This document shows, in pieces, positions 14,405 through 23,800 of a DNA stretch of 64,000 nucleotides. How positions within the stretch are numbered: position 1 is the first letter of the stretch; every line of letters begins with the position of its first letter. Source of the DNA: VXYL01 sp965199875 (GTDB taxonomy: Bacteria > Pseudomonadota > Gammaproteobacteria > Pseudomonadales > Azotimanducaceae); contig OZ241346.1 in assembly GCA_965199875.1 (NCBI GenBank), forward strand, positions 1,240,001-1,304,000, given 5' to 3'. The notes below the pieces were generated by a model. The model worked only from the letters and a program-made list of their open reading frames with translations. It was not told where the DNA came from and did not search any database. The translations under genes were made by a program, and so were the position numbers.

Positions 14405-17062
14405 CTAGGACGACGTGCCGCTGCTGCCCGTGGCGCCGGATGTTCCCTCTTCGCCGACCAAGTCTTCCAAGGGCCTGAACACCACGCCGGACCAGGCGGA
14501 GCGGGTGTCGTGTTCGACCACGAAGCCGGCGGTGGTTTCCACCAGTTCGGAGTTGATCTGCCGGTTGGCGCGGTATTGGAAGCCGACGATCTCGGCATGC
14601 ATGGGGTGATGCACGGCAACGCGGCAGACATCGCCCTGGCGGTGCGCGGGAATGAAGCCGTGCAGCGAGCCGGCCATCGGTTCGACGACCGTGAGCGGCA
14701 CTCTCGGCGGCCAGCGCTCGTCGGCGACGTCCGCGTCCGAGCGGGCGCCCCGGGCCGTGGCGAGGGTGCCATCGGTGATCGGGTCGGTGGCGCCGCTGGA
14801 TCCGCTGGCCCCGCTGCTGCCGGCCAGGCCGAAAACCCCGTTCAAGGTGGTCAGTCGATTGCGCAGTTCCTGGCCGGACGCCAAGCGCTGCCCGCTGGTT
14901 CCGGACGCGCCGCTCGCCCCCGATGCCCCGCTGGCGCCTGCGCCGCTCGCCCCGGATGCCGAACTCCCCGATGCGCCGGACGCGCCGGAAGCCCCCGACG
15001 CCCCGGAGCTTCCCGAGGCGCCGGACGCCCCGGCGCTTCCCGTGCCGTCCAGGTCGTCGGTGAAGTACATGCCGTATTCGCGCACCAGGCGAAAGCGCGC
15101 CGCGGAGGCCGCGTTCAACGTCGGGTTGTAGGTGCCGGCGCGAATCTGCCGCCACTCGTTTTCCAGTTTCGTCCGCTCGGCCGGATCGTCCAGCAAGTTG
15201 GCGAGCTCCGAGGAGATGCTCGCGTCGCGCGTCGAGAGGAATCCGTCCTGGTCCCGGTCCAGGGTGTCTCGCCGCTTGGCGCGCTTGTAGGCGAGGTAGC
15301 GGACGACGTCGCGCCGCTTCGCCTCCAGCTTTCGGCGGTTGGCGAGTTCGGCGGCGGTGAGATCGTCGTCGGGTCGGCCGTCGTAGGGGTCGTCCAGTTC
15401 GCCGTTCAGGTACTTCGTCGCGTCCGCTTCCCAGTCCGTCTCGTTGTCCGTGTAGTCGCCGATCTGCGTCTGGTTGAAGTCCTCGAGCGTGATCTGCTGG
15501 TCGCTGTCCGTGTCGGCGACGTCGAGCATCGCCGCCTCGGCGCCGGTGGGCGTCGGCACGTAGGAGATCGACACCGGAATGCGCCCGATGCGATCCCGAG
15601 GCACCGGCTCGTGGAACCTGTAGTCGTTGTTGCCGCCATCGACGATGCCCGAAACGATGCGCGGCGGCCGCGCCCCCGGCTGCGGTGGATGCCAGGCCAC
15701 CGTTCCATTGAGCACGGTCGCGGAGTTCCAGTAGTCGGTGCCCAAGGCGTTGTGGGTCACATTGGCGATCTGCCAGAGGTCCTGGCCGAGGTAGGCGGTG
15801 TCGAATCGGGTCCTCCGCCCAGGACGGAAATTGGGCTCTTCGCAGACGGTGGTCAGCGTGACCATCTCGGCGTTCGCGGTCACCGTCGGGAACAGGATGC
15901 GCTTGACGGTTTCCTCGATGCCGATTTCGGCACCCGTGTGGACGCTGCCGATGGCGCCGCGGCCGAAGGAGCGAAACGAGCCCTGAGCGGGGTCGTCGAG
16001 CACGCCGGCGCGCACCGGCAGCGGCGAATAGCCGCTGACGGCAGAGACGGCGAGGCGCGTGGCGCTGATCTCGGTGGCCTCGTCGCTGGTGGCGCCCGGA
16101 GAACCGGAAGCGTCCGAAACGCCGCCAATCCCCTCCACCACGGCCATGGGGATCTCTCCTCGGGGCACCTGGTCGGTCAAGTTGACGTACACCACGCCGT
16201 TGGCGCCGCCGTACATCTCCATGCGCAGGCCGAGAATGCCCAGCATGGTCGACAGCCAGTGGCCCAACGGTTCTCCGGAGGCAATCGAATAGGGGAGGTT
16301 CTTCACCGCGTCCCGGCAGTTCTCGACGATGCGCACCTGCGGCAGCCCCGCCAGTATGGGCCTCAAGGTCGGCTTGCCGTCGCCGCCGGCGGCCAGCGAC
16401 AAGGCCCCTCCTACCATCGCGCCGATCGAACAAGCGCGATAGACGCCCCATATCGGGCGCCCGCTCAGATAGGTGATCGGATCCGCCAAGGCGACGAGGC
16501 AGCTGGCCTTGGTGGACGAACCGCCCGCGCTGGGCGCCAGCGCGGTGACGACGCACGGCCAGGCGCGGATGATGGCGCCGGAGAGGTCGGATCCGGTGCT
16601 GCCGGCCCTGCCCGCCGTGCCGGCGTGGGTGGCCATGCCGGCCGAGCCCCCCGTGCCGGCGTGGGTGGCCATGCCGTCGCCAGTCCCTGCGCTGCCGGCG
16701 CCGCCCCCTGCGCCGCCGGAGCCCGACGTGGAGCGCAAGGGCGCGTACACCAGATAGAGCGTCACCGGCGAACCCGGATCCATGTCCTTGTCCAGCATGA
16801 CCTTGAACATGTCGCCGACGGTCACGTCCTGGGTGTCGTCGTCGCCGCCGGGGGTCCCGCCGCTGGGAGGTGTGGTCCCGCCGCCGCTGCCGGGCGGGGT
16901 TCCGCTGCCCCCGGCGCTGCTGCCGGCCAGATCGACGGTGACGGTTGCTTTGCCGTACCAGCCAGCGTTGTACTCTTCGGTCAGCTCGAACCCGCTCAGC
17001 ACGGCGGATTGCAGGGGATTCGAGTCTTGAACGAGAAGGAACGTCCTATAGCGCAAACTCAT
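14405..17062 (-). CDS. VgrG-like spike protein with collagen-like and EF-hand insertion
   Basis: 885 residues from ATG 17062, six bases after CAGGAG. Residues 1-460 resemble the gp27-type hub of VgrG, and W-Q-I-A-N-V-T-H-N-A-L-G is shared in part with the paralogue at 19140. The gp5-type OB-fold begins at V-P-R-D-R-I-G-R-I-P-V (about 487) and resumes at G-F-I-P-A-H-R-Q-G-D-V (about 803). Between them lie about 280 residues holding two EF-hand-like loops (517-528 DTDSDQQITLED; 602-613 DRDQDGFLSTRD), charged helices and a Gly-Ala-Ser collagen-like tract (673-724). Short Gly-rich loops also interrupt the hub (about 47-75 and 113-157). No gp5C needle follows. It is last in the spike operon. Confidence 0.75.
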   Translation of the reverse strand: MSLRYRTFLLVQDSNPLQSAVLSGFELTEEYNAGWYGKATVTVDLAGSSAGGSGTPPGSGGGTTPPSGGTPGGDDDTQDVTVGDMFKVMLDKDMDPGSPVTLYLVYAPLRSTSGSGGAGGGAGSAGTGDGMATHAGTGGSAGMATHAGTAGRAGSTGSDLSGAIIRAWPCVVTALAPSAGGSSTKASCLVALADPITYLSGRPIWGVYRACSIGAMVGGALSLAAGGDGKPTLRPILAGLPQVRIVENCRDAVKNLPYSIASGEPLGHWLSTMLGILGLRMEMYGGANGVVYVNLTDQVPRGEIPMAVVEGIGGVSDASGSPGATSDEATEISATRLAVSAVSGYSPLPVRAGVLDDPAQGSFRSFGRGAIGSVHTGAEIGIEETVKRILFPTVTANAEMVTLTTVCEEPNFRPGRRTRFDTAYLGQDLWQIANVTHNALGTDYWNSATVLNGTVAWHPPQPGARPPRIVSGIVDGGNNDYRFHEPVPRDRIGRIPVSISYVPTPTGAEAAMLDVADTDSDQQITLEDFNQTQIGDYTDNETDWEADATKYLNGELDDPYDGRPDDDLTAAELANRRKLEAKRRDVVRYLAYKRAKRRDTLDRDQDGFLSTRDASISSELANLLDDPAERTKLENEWRQIRAGTYNPTLNAASAARFRLVREYGMYFTDDLDGTGSAGASGASGSSGASGASGASGASGSSASGASGAGASGASGASGASGTSGQRLASGQELRNRLTTLNGVFGLAGSSGASGSSGATDPITDGTLATARGARSDADVADERWPPRVPLTVVEPMAGSLHGFIPAHRQGDVCRVAVHHPMHAEIVGFQYRANRQINSELVETTAGFVVEHDTRSAWSGVVFRPLEDLVGEEGTSGATGSSGTSS
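14891..15046 (-). repeat. Collagen-like Gly-X-Y tract in VgrG-like protein 1
   Basis: Nine-base units encode Gly-Ala-Ser triplets: about nine uninterrupted triplets, a one-residue break, two more, another break, then five more ending GTSG. Nearly every Y position is Ser. There is no Pro, so stability would have to come from other features. Shorter G-S-S/G-A-S runs recur at residues about 748-758 and at the C-terminus (GTSGATGSSGTSS). Confidence 0.9.
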
Positions 17063-17221
17063 GGCCAACTCCTGGCATTCGATTCAAGCGCCCGACCGAC
17101 CGCTGTACTCGTGAGCGCTCCCACTTGCCAAACATTATGTTCTTCGCAAAGGTTCGCTGCAAAGCACTCTCCAAAGTGTCGCTTGATGGCATTTAATGCC
17201 AATAAGGTGCAATTGGAACAG

Positions 17222-18124
17222 TCATTTGGGCTTGCGCGGCTTGCGCGGGATGTGCATCTCGTCGATCCACTTACGCTTGTCTTCGCTGCTTTGCAGCATG
17301 GGCGGGTAGATGATCGGCAGCTCCCGCACCGAAGATCGCGCCGGATCGATCACCCGCCGGGCGAGACGGCGAAAGTGGTCGTGGTCGTGGAAGTGCGTGG
17401 CGGTGACGCTGTCGGGCGTGAGCATGTCGACCACCAGCCAATCCGAGGACATCGAAATCCAGAACTCGATCTCGCCGGCGATGTGCGCCTTCAGGCAGGC
17501 CAGCAGCAGCAGGTAGTCTTCGTTCACCGCCAGCTCTTCGTGGAAGCGCCCGCGCTCCGCGACCTTGCGCGACACCAGGCGAATCTGCGCCGGGCAGATC
17601 GGATACTCCGTCCACAGGTCGTCGGCGCCGGGGCCGGCCTTCTCCCACGGGTAGACCATCGACGTCGCCCACACCGAAGCAGGCATGCCGTCGGCGAGCT
17701 GCCAGCAGTAGCCGGCGGTGCGCCCCACGCAGTCCGTCGGAAACAGCCCGACGACGTCCAGCGCCGGTGCCCGGCGCAAGTGATCCGCTGCCGAGCGCGC
17801 CCAAGCGGGATACAGCCAGTCGTCGCCATCCAGCTGGCACAGGTAGTCGCAGCGCGAGCTCAGCAGCGCGTCCAGGCAGGCGTTCTTGCCGCGCCCGGGG
17901 CGGCCGTTCGAGTCGGTGACGATGTACGCCACGTCCAGCTTGCGGCAGAGACCGACCGCCGCCGCCGCATGGGCGTCGTCCAGCGTATTGACGACCACCA
18001 GCAGCTGCACGTCGATGCTTGCCCGTTGCTGGCGCAGCGCCGAGCGGATGCCGCGTTCAAGGCGCGGCAAGTCGTGGTGGGTGAGAATCGTCAGCAGTAC
18101 GGAGGTGGCCACTTCGGGGTACAC
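17222..18124 (-). CDS. GT-A glycosyltransferase (family 2-like), copy 1
   Basis: 300 residues from GTG 18124, six bases after the stop of the sister gene. The fold is GT-A: a beta-strand L-L-T-I-L-T-H-H-D at 10-18, the nucleotide-sugar region S-N-G-R-P-G-R-G-K-N-A-C (72-83) and the metal-binding DxD as L-D-G-D-D-W (98-103). No transmembrane segment or signal peptide is seen, so it should act in the cytoplasm. It is a paralogue of the next gene (L-T-H-H-D, N-G-x-P-G-R-G-K-N-A-C and C-Q-L-D-G-D-D-W-L-Y-P identical). Sitting between two collagen-like VgrG genes, it probably glycosylates their Ser/Thr. Donor and acceptor are unknown. Confidence 0.8.
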   Translation of the reverse strand: MYPEVATSVLLTILTHHDLPRLERGIRSALRQQRASIDVQLLVVVNTLDDAHAAAAVGLCRKLDVAYIVTDSNGRPGRGKNACLDALLSSRCDYLCQLDGDDWLYPAWARSAADHLRRAPALDVVGLFPTDCVGRTAGYCWQLADGMPASVWATSMVYPWEKAGPGADDLWTEYPICPAQIRLVSRKVAERGRFHEELAVNEDYLLLLACLKAHIAGEIEFWISMSSDWLVVDMLTPDSVTATHFHDHDHFRRLARRVIDPARSSVRELPIIYPPMLQSSEDKRKWIDEMHIPRKPRKPK

Positions 18125-18130
18125 GGACTT

Positions 18131-19030
18131 TCAGTCGGGGCCGGGGCCCGGTCCGGAAATGTGGTTGTCGTCGATCCAGCTCTCCTTTTCCGCGGCTTCG
18201 AGCAGCAGCGGCGGATACATGACCGGCAGTTCGGCCACCGACGATCGGTCCGGCGAGACGATCTCCCGCGCGAACGCGCGCAGCAGGTCGACGTCCTGGG
18301 CGTGCTCGTCCTGGACGCTGCCGGGAGTCAGGCGGTCCACCACCATCCAGTCCGAAGCCATCGACACCCAGGACTGCAAGTCGCCGGCGATGTGCGCCGA
18401 CAGGCACTGCAGCAGCAGCAGATAGTCCTCGTTGACGGCCAGCCGCTCGTTGAAGCGAAGCCGGTGCGCCGCTCGCCTGGACACCAGCCGCACCATCGCC
18501 GGGCAGATCGGATGTTCGGTCCAGAACTTGCCAGCGCCCGGCCCGCGCTGCTGCCAGGGATAGACCAGCGACGTCGTCCACACGGAAGCGGACGCGCCGT
18601 CGGGCAAGCGCCAAGTGTGCCCGGCGCTGTCGCCCACGCAGTCGATGGGCAGCAGCGCCACGACATCGAGCGCCGGCGCGCGCCGGACGTGATCGGCCAC
18701 CGACAGCGCCCAAGTGGGGTACAGCCAGTCGTCGCCGTCCAGCTGGCACAGGTAGTCGTGGCCGGAACGAAGAAACGCATCGAAGCAGGCGTTCTTGCCG
18801 CGCCCCGGCAGGCCGTTCGACGGCGTGACCAGCGTCCGCACGTTCCAGGCCGCGCAGGCCTCGACGGCCAGATAGGTGTGCCGCACGTCGCGGCTGTTGA
18901 CCACGACCACGATGTCCACATCGACATCGGCCGGACGCTGGGCCTGCGCCGAACGCACCGCCCGCTCCAGGCGCGGCATGTCGTGGTGCGTCAAGATGGC
19001 GAGCAGCAGGCTCGGACGAGGCGCGGTCAT
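18131..19030 (-). CDS. GT-A glycosyltransferase (family 2-like), copy 2
   Basis: 299 residues from ATG 19030. The layout matches copy 1: L-A-I-L-T-H-H-D-M-P near residue 10, S-N-G-L-P-G-R-G-K-N-A-C at 71-82, DGDDW at 98-102, then a W-T-T-S-L-V-Y-P-W block and an N-E-D-Y-L-L-L-L motif (about 200) in the acceptor half. No membrane segment is present. The two genes are tandem duplicates that have diverged throughout, so they may add successive sugars or act as a pair. It starts 109 bases after the VgrG-like gene, across a small hairpin. No sugar-nucleotide synthesis gene lies nearby. Confidence 0.8.
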   Translation of the reverse strand: MTAPRPSLLLAILTHHDMPRLERAVRSAQAQRPADVDVDIVVVVNSRDVRHTYLAVEACAAWNVRTLVTPSNGLPGRGKNACFDAFLRSGHDYLCQLDGDDWLYPTWALSVADHVRRAPALDVVALLPIDCVGDSAGHTWRLPDGASASVWTTSLVYPWQQRGPGAGKFWTEHPICPAMVRLVSRRAAHRLRFNERLAVNEDYLLLLQCLSAHIAGDLQSWVSMASDWMVVDRLTPGSVQDEHAQDVDLLRAFAREIVSPDRSSVAELPVMYPPLLLEAAEKESWIDDNHISGPGPGPD

Positions 19031-19093
19031 GTGGGCTGGCGTCGCGAGCAGCTGGTAATCGCCGCGACAACGGAACCGGCGCGCATCAAGTGA

Positions 19094-19120
19094 AGCGGTG
19101 CAGCTGGCGCCGGCACCGCT
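19094..19120 (-). other. Hairpin between VgrG-like gene 2 and the glycosyltransferases
   Basis: Perfect 8-bp inverted repeat AGCGGTGC / GCACCGCT with an 11-base loop, in the 109-bp gap inside the spike operon. No run of T follows, so it is not a convincing intrinsic terminator. It could stabilise or attenuate the message. Confidence 0.4.
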
Positions 19121-19139
19121 AGGGTTGGCGGCCGGTCAG

Positions 19140-20819
19140 CTAGTTGTCGCTTTCGCCGTACTCCTCTTCCAGTTCTTCCTTGGGGCGGAACAACATGCCG
19201 GCCCAGCCGGCGCTGCCGCGATGCGCCACCAAGCCGGTCGAAACGTCCGTCTGATCGATGCCGATGCGCCGATCGTCGCGATAGCAGAAGCCCTGGATCT
19301 CGGCGAGCAGCGGCTGATGCACGAGCACCCGGCACACGTCGCCTTGCCGATGCGCCGGCAGAAAGCCGTGCAGGCCGCCGCCCATCAGGTCCGCCACCGG
19401 CAGGCGAATGACGACGATGGACGCGGCGGTTCCCGAGGCGCCGCTTGCGCCCGCGGGCCCGGATGCGCTGCTCGTCCCGGCCGCGCCCGTCGTTCCGGTT
19501 GCGCCGCTGGTTCCCGAGGCTCCAAGCGCACCGAGCAGGTCCTCGTCGTCGCCCGTCAGGCTCGGCAACACGGACAGCCGCACCGGTATGCGCCCCAACC
19601 GGTCCCGGGGAACCGGCTCGCCCCGTTCGGAGCTGCCGTCGTCGATCACTCCGGACACCACCAGCGGCCCGTCGTCGCGAGGAGGCGACGGCCGCCAGGC
19701 CAGAACGCCCTTCTGCAGGTAGGCGGTATTCTCGTAGCGGTCGATGTCGAAGTCGTGCGTGACGTCGGCGATCTGCCAGACGTGCTGGTCATCCACCGAC
19801 TGGTTGACGAACTCGAACACCCGGCCGGGCCTCGCCTGGGACTGCCGGGTGGAGATCTTCAAGAAGACTTCCGCAAGCAGCCATGCGTCCGGCAGGAATC
19901 CGGCGCGCCGCTCCGCCTCGGTCGGATCCAGGCCGGCGGCGACGTACACGTCGCGCACGGCGCCGTCTCCTGGAAAGCCGAGCTGCCGGGCGTCGCCAGT
20001 GACGAGGTTGTCGAGCAGCACCGTTCGGTCCATCGGCACCGGCCATGTCGAGAGCGCCGCCCCCTTGGCCAGGTGCGCGTTGGTGGCGCTGAACTGGCCA
20101 GCGCCTTCGAACTCGATCGCCAGGTTGTCTTCGCTGTCGATGTCGTCGTCGCGCAGGTTAATCACCACTTCGCCGTCCGCGGAGACTTCCATCTCGAGGC
20201 GAACGCCAAGGCGCGCGAAAATGCGCTGCAGCCACAGGCCCAGCGGCTCGCCGCAGGCGATGGCGTACGGAATCTCGTCCAAGTCGCTGCGCAGGCGTTG
20301 CGCGACGCGCACATCCGGCATGCCGGGCAGAACCGGCTGGCGCGTGGGTGCGCCGTCGCCGCCGGCCGCCAGCGACAGCGCGCCGCCGAGGATGTCCGCC
20401 GGGGCGGCGTTCAGGAACGCGCCCCAGATCGGCGTATCGCTCAGGTAGGTCAACGGGTCCACGACGCGCACCTTGTAGGCCACGCGCGACGTCAACGCCT
20501 CAAGGTTGCTGTGGATCTGCGCTTTGACGCGTACCACCACCGAAGGCCACACGCGCAGCATGTTGTCCGGCGTGTCCTCGTCGCCGTGCTCGATGAGGCG
20601 GAGGGTGGCGCCCCGCCCGGGCGTCAGGCCGGCCTGGATGGCGCGGGCGAACGCGGTGGTGAAGGAAATCTCGACGCTCTGGTCTTCCTCCGGGTCCACG
20701 GTGACGTCGCCGCCCCAGCCGCCGGCCTGCAGCTCGCGCAGCTTGAATGCGACCACATCGGTTGCCTCGGCGCGGCCCAAATGCCGCCTGATGCTGGCTC
20801 TGTAGGTTTTCCTTGCCAT
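19140..20819 (-). CDS. VgrG-like spike protein with collagen-like insertion
   Basis: 559 residues from ATG 20819, with AAGGA six to seven bases upstream. The N-terminal 380 residues form a gp27-like hub; D-P-L-T-Y-L-S-D-T-P-I-W-G and G-G-A-L-S-L-A-A-G-G-D-G are shared with the larger paralogue at 14405. The OB-fold starts at V-P-R-D-R-L-G-R-I-P-V (403-413) and resumes at H-G-F-L-P-A-H-R-Q-G-D-V-C (484-496). A Gly-X-Y tract (430-465) lies between, at the same place as in the paralogue. The C-terminus is acidic and has no gp5C beta-helix or effector domain. It follows the giant protein gene by 37 bases. VgrG-like identity is inferred from motifs and T6SS context. Confidence 0.75.
   Translation of the reverse strand: MARKTYRASIRRHLGRAEATDVVAFKLRELQAGGWGGDVTVDPEEDQSVEISFTTAFARAIQAGLTPGRGATLRLIEHGDEDTPDNMLRVWPSVVVRVKAQIHSNLEALTSRVAYKVRVVDPLTYLSDTPIWGAFLNAAPADILGGALSLAAGGDGAPTRQPVLPGMPDVRVAQRLRSDLDEIPYAIACGEPLGLWLQRIFARLGVRLEMEVSADGEVVINLRDDDIDSEDNLAIEFEGAGQFSATNAHLAKGAALSTWPVPMDRTVLLDNLVTGDARQLGFPGDGAVRDVYVAAGLDPTEAERRAGFLPDAWLLAEVFLKISTRQSQARPGRVFEFVNQSVDDQHVWQIADVTHDFDIDRYENTAYLQKGVLAWRPSPPRDDGPLVVSGVIDDGSSERGEPVPRDRLGRIPVRLSVLPSLTGDDEDLLGALGASGTSGATGTTGAAGTSSASGPAGASGASGTAASIVVIRLPVADLMGGGLHGFLPAHRQGDVCRVLVHQPLLAEIQGFCYRDDRRIGIDQTDVSTGLVAHRGSAGWAGMLFRPKEELEEEYGESDN
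19425..19532 (-). repeat. Collagen-like Gly-X-Y tract in VgrG-like protein 2
   Basis: Residues 430-465 run as seven Gly-X-Y triplets, a three-residue break (S-A-S) and four more triplets. X and Y are mostly Ala, Ser and Thr, giving many hydroxyl groups. One triplet carries Pro (GPA). Confidence 0.88.
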
Positions 20820-20856
20820 GATTTCGTCCTTGCCGGGCCTGCCGTTGGCGCTACGG

Positions 20857-23800
20857 CTACAAGGGGGCCGGGATCCTCACGAAACTGCCGACGCCGGTGG
20901 CGTCGTCGACCACCAGCTTCACATCCGGCATCGGCGCGACGTTCCCCGGCAGCGGCATCGGGTAGTTCAGCCAGTCGTCGGAGTGGTGCTTGTCCAGCAG
21001 GAAGGCGCGGTGCGCCGCTTCGGCTTCGTCGTACTTCGCGTTGAGCTCCGCATTCATCTTGGCCTGGCGCCCGCCGGCCCGGTAGGACGCGTCCTGATCC
21101 GCAGCCATCGCCATGAGACGCGATTTCTGCGAAGCGCCTTCGTCCGTGACCGTGTCGAACCGATACGCGCTCAGCGGCAAGGGATTGCCGTCGGCGTCCA
21201 CCGCGTCGACCTCAAGCTGCCACTTGTAGTCAAGCCGGAACGAGTCGTCGAACGGAGCGCCCGCCCCATTGAACGTCCCATACATTCGTTCCATGGTTTT
21301 TTTGTCGAGGTGGAAGACGATCTTCCCGTCGTCGCCGATGTGGGCGTTCCCGGCATCCAGCCACTGTTTGGCATTCAAGGTCTTGTATTGGGTGGGCATG
21401 GCCTTGGGTCGGCCACGCGCCGCTGCCGCCGCCTTCCTCCTGTTGAAATACTTCACGCGGGCTCGGATGCTTTCTCCTTCTTTGCCGTTGACCACCATGT
21501 CCAGCTCGGAATCGATCGACTTGTAGCCGGAGTCCAGCGGCAGCGGCGGCTGCGGCTTGAAGCCGTCGGCCCGGGCGCGCCCCACGCCGATGTTGACGTA
21601 GCCGCCGGTGTTGCGGGAATCGACGATGTGGATGGTGCGCGCGGTGCCGTAGCGCTCCGCCTCGACGGCATCATCGGGGAGGTCGAGCACGTCGTAGGCA
21701 TGCCGCACCCCCTCGTCCGCGGCGACGGAATCGTAGATGTGCGCCTCGCCCGCTTCGACGACGTGCTGCAGCTCTTCGTTTTCCGTCACCTCGAGCAGCG
21801 CCTGGGGGTTGGTCGTGCCGGCTTGCGGCGTGACGCCGGCTTGCGGCGTGACGCCGTCCGCGGCGGCCTGGGGCGGCGCCGTCTCGACTTCGATGGCGTC
21901 GAGGCGCACCACGACATCGGCATCCGTCGCCTGCTGGAGGTTCGACACGCTGCGCGTGAACTTTTTCCGAAACGTGAACGGATTGCGCCAGCGCCAGCCG
22001 GACTCGCGCAGGCGGTAGCGCTTGGCGCGTTGGTAGCGGATGCCCATCTGGCGCCGTCGCTGCCAGCGCGAGCGGCCGCCACCCTTCAGCCAGCCGCCTT
22101 CCTGGTTGCGGCGCACGTTCGCGGCGTTGCTTGCTTCTTCCGCGTCCACGATGACCGGGAGCCCGGCGTCCTGGATCGTGCCCACCACGCGCCCGTCCTG
22201 GGAGATGTCGACGATCTTCACCACTTCGTCCGGCGTTCGTTGCGGCAGCGGCAGCGGCGGGCCGAAGTCCATGTCCGCCACGGAGTCGGTGAGCTCGATG
22301 GTGATGCCGCTCGCGGCCTTGCCCTTCTTGCCCTTCTTCCCTTTCTGCACCGGCGGAGGGCTGCGCAGCGGCTGGGCGTTGCCGACCCCCTTGAGGTACT
22401 CCTCGGACATCGCCTCCACGATCCCCCGCCGCACGTCCTCGTAGGCTTGGATCTCCAGGTTGGAGGCGCCGTTGGCCTTGGCGAGGGTGATGTGTTCGTC
22501 GATGGCGGCGATGGGGTCCAAGCCGTCGTCGACTCGCTGCAGGGCCAGCTGGAACGCGGCAGAGCGCGCCGCCACCGCTTCCTGCGCGTCGGACGCCCCG
22601 CGCGGGTTGGTCAAGGCGTTTTCGGAGTTCCATATCTTGAGGCCAAGGCTGTCCTTGTCGATGCCGTCGGGCAGCGGCGTCGCCGGCGCCGGCCACGCCC
22701 AGACCTGGCCGGCGTCGTCGATCGAGTCGACGGCGTCCACCGAATCGATGGCCGTCGTGCGCGGCGCGGTGGTGCCGCCGTCGTCGGCGGCGCCGATGAC
22801 GCCGTGCGCCGAGGTCAGATCGTCGGCGCGCAGCAGTTCCGCGGTGCTGCCGGCGGCGCCTTGGGCGTCGACGAAGCGGGCGGCGTTGCCCACCGAGGCC
22901 TTGAAGTCGTCGATTTCCTTGGTGGCCTGAAGGGGCTGCCAGAGATTGTCCCAGGCGTCCGTCTTGCCGACCACCGGCGCGGAGGACAGGACATCGACCA
23001 GGTCCGTGCCGCTGGCGACGACGGCCCTGGGCGCGATGTCGCCGACCAGGTCCGCGACCTCGGCGCGCATGCGCAGCAGCGACGCCAGCTGGTCCCGCAT
23101 GGCCTGCGAGCGGGGGTTCACCCCGACGACCGTGCCGTCCGGCGCCCGCATAACCGGGTTTTGGTCCGTCGACAGCCACTCCTGCGTGCGCTTAATCTGG
23201 TCGTCGAGCACCTGCAGCGGGTCCGAGCCGCTCTGGGTCGCCACCGCCAGCGTGCGGTAGCGGGCCGCGAGGTCGTTGTCGCCCAGCTGGCGGTTGATCT
23301 GCACCCGGTTGGCCAGCGCCTGGGCCATGAGCTGCTGCTGGCCGGCGTCCCAGTTGCCGGTGGTGCCGCGGGCGTTGTCCGCCGATGCCATCGCCGCCTC
23401 GAGGGTGTCGTAGATGTGGCGATCGAAGTTGGTCAGCGTCTGACGCGCCACCAGCGCTTCGTCCCCCACGGCGCTGTTGGCAAGCGTCTCCAGGCCGGCG
23501 CGTATCGACGCGAAATCGTCGAAGTCGATGCGCGCGAACTCGTCCGGCGACAGCCCGGCTTCCAGCATGGGGCGGAAGTTGGCGCCGAACTGGCGCAGCT
23601 CGTCCTCGGCAGAGGTGAGCGCGCGCGCGGCGTCCACCTGGTTGCTGAACAGGTCCGCGTCCAGCTGCTCCTGGAAGCGCGTGATCGCGGAGCTGACGTC
23701 GATGTCGCCGAGGTCGCCGGCGCGACCGGCCTGGAAGGGATCGAACTGGAAGTTCTTTGCCGTGGTGGGGCTGCCCGGCGCACCGAAGAGGCTGCCGCCG

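Noticed and set aside
14891..15046. Collagen-like tract considered as a CRISPR array or assembly artefact.
   Set aside because: The 9-base unit keeps frame and has no spacers, and a second independent tract at the same place in the paralogue argues against an artefact.
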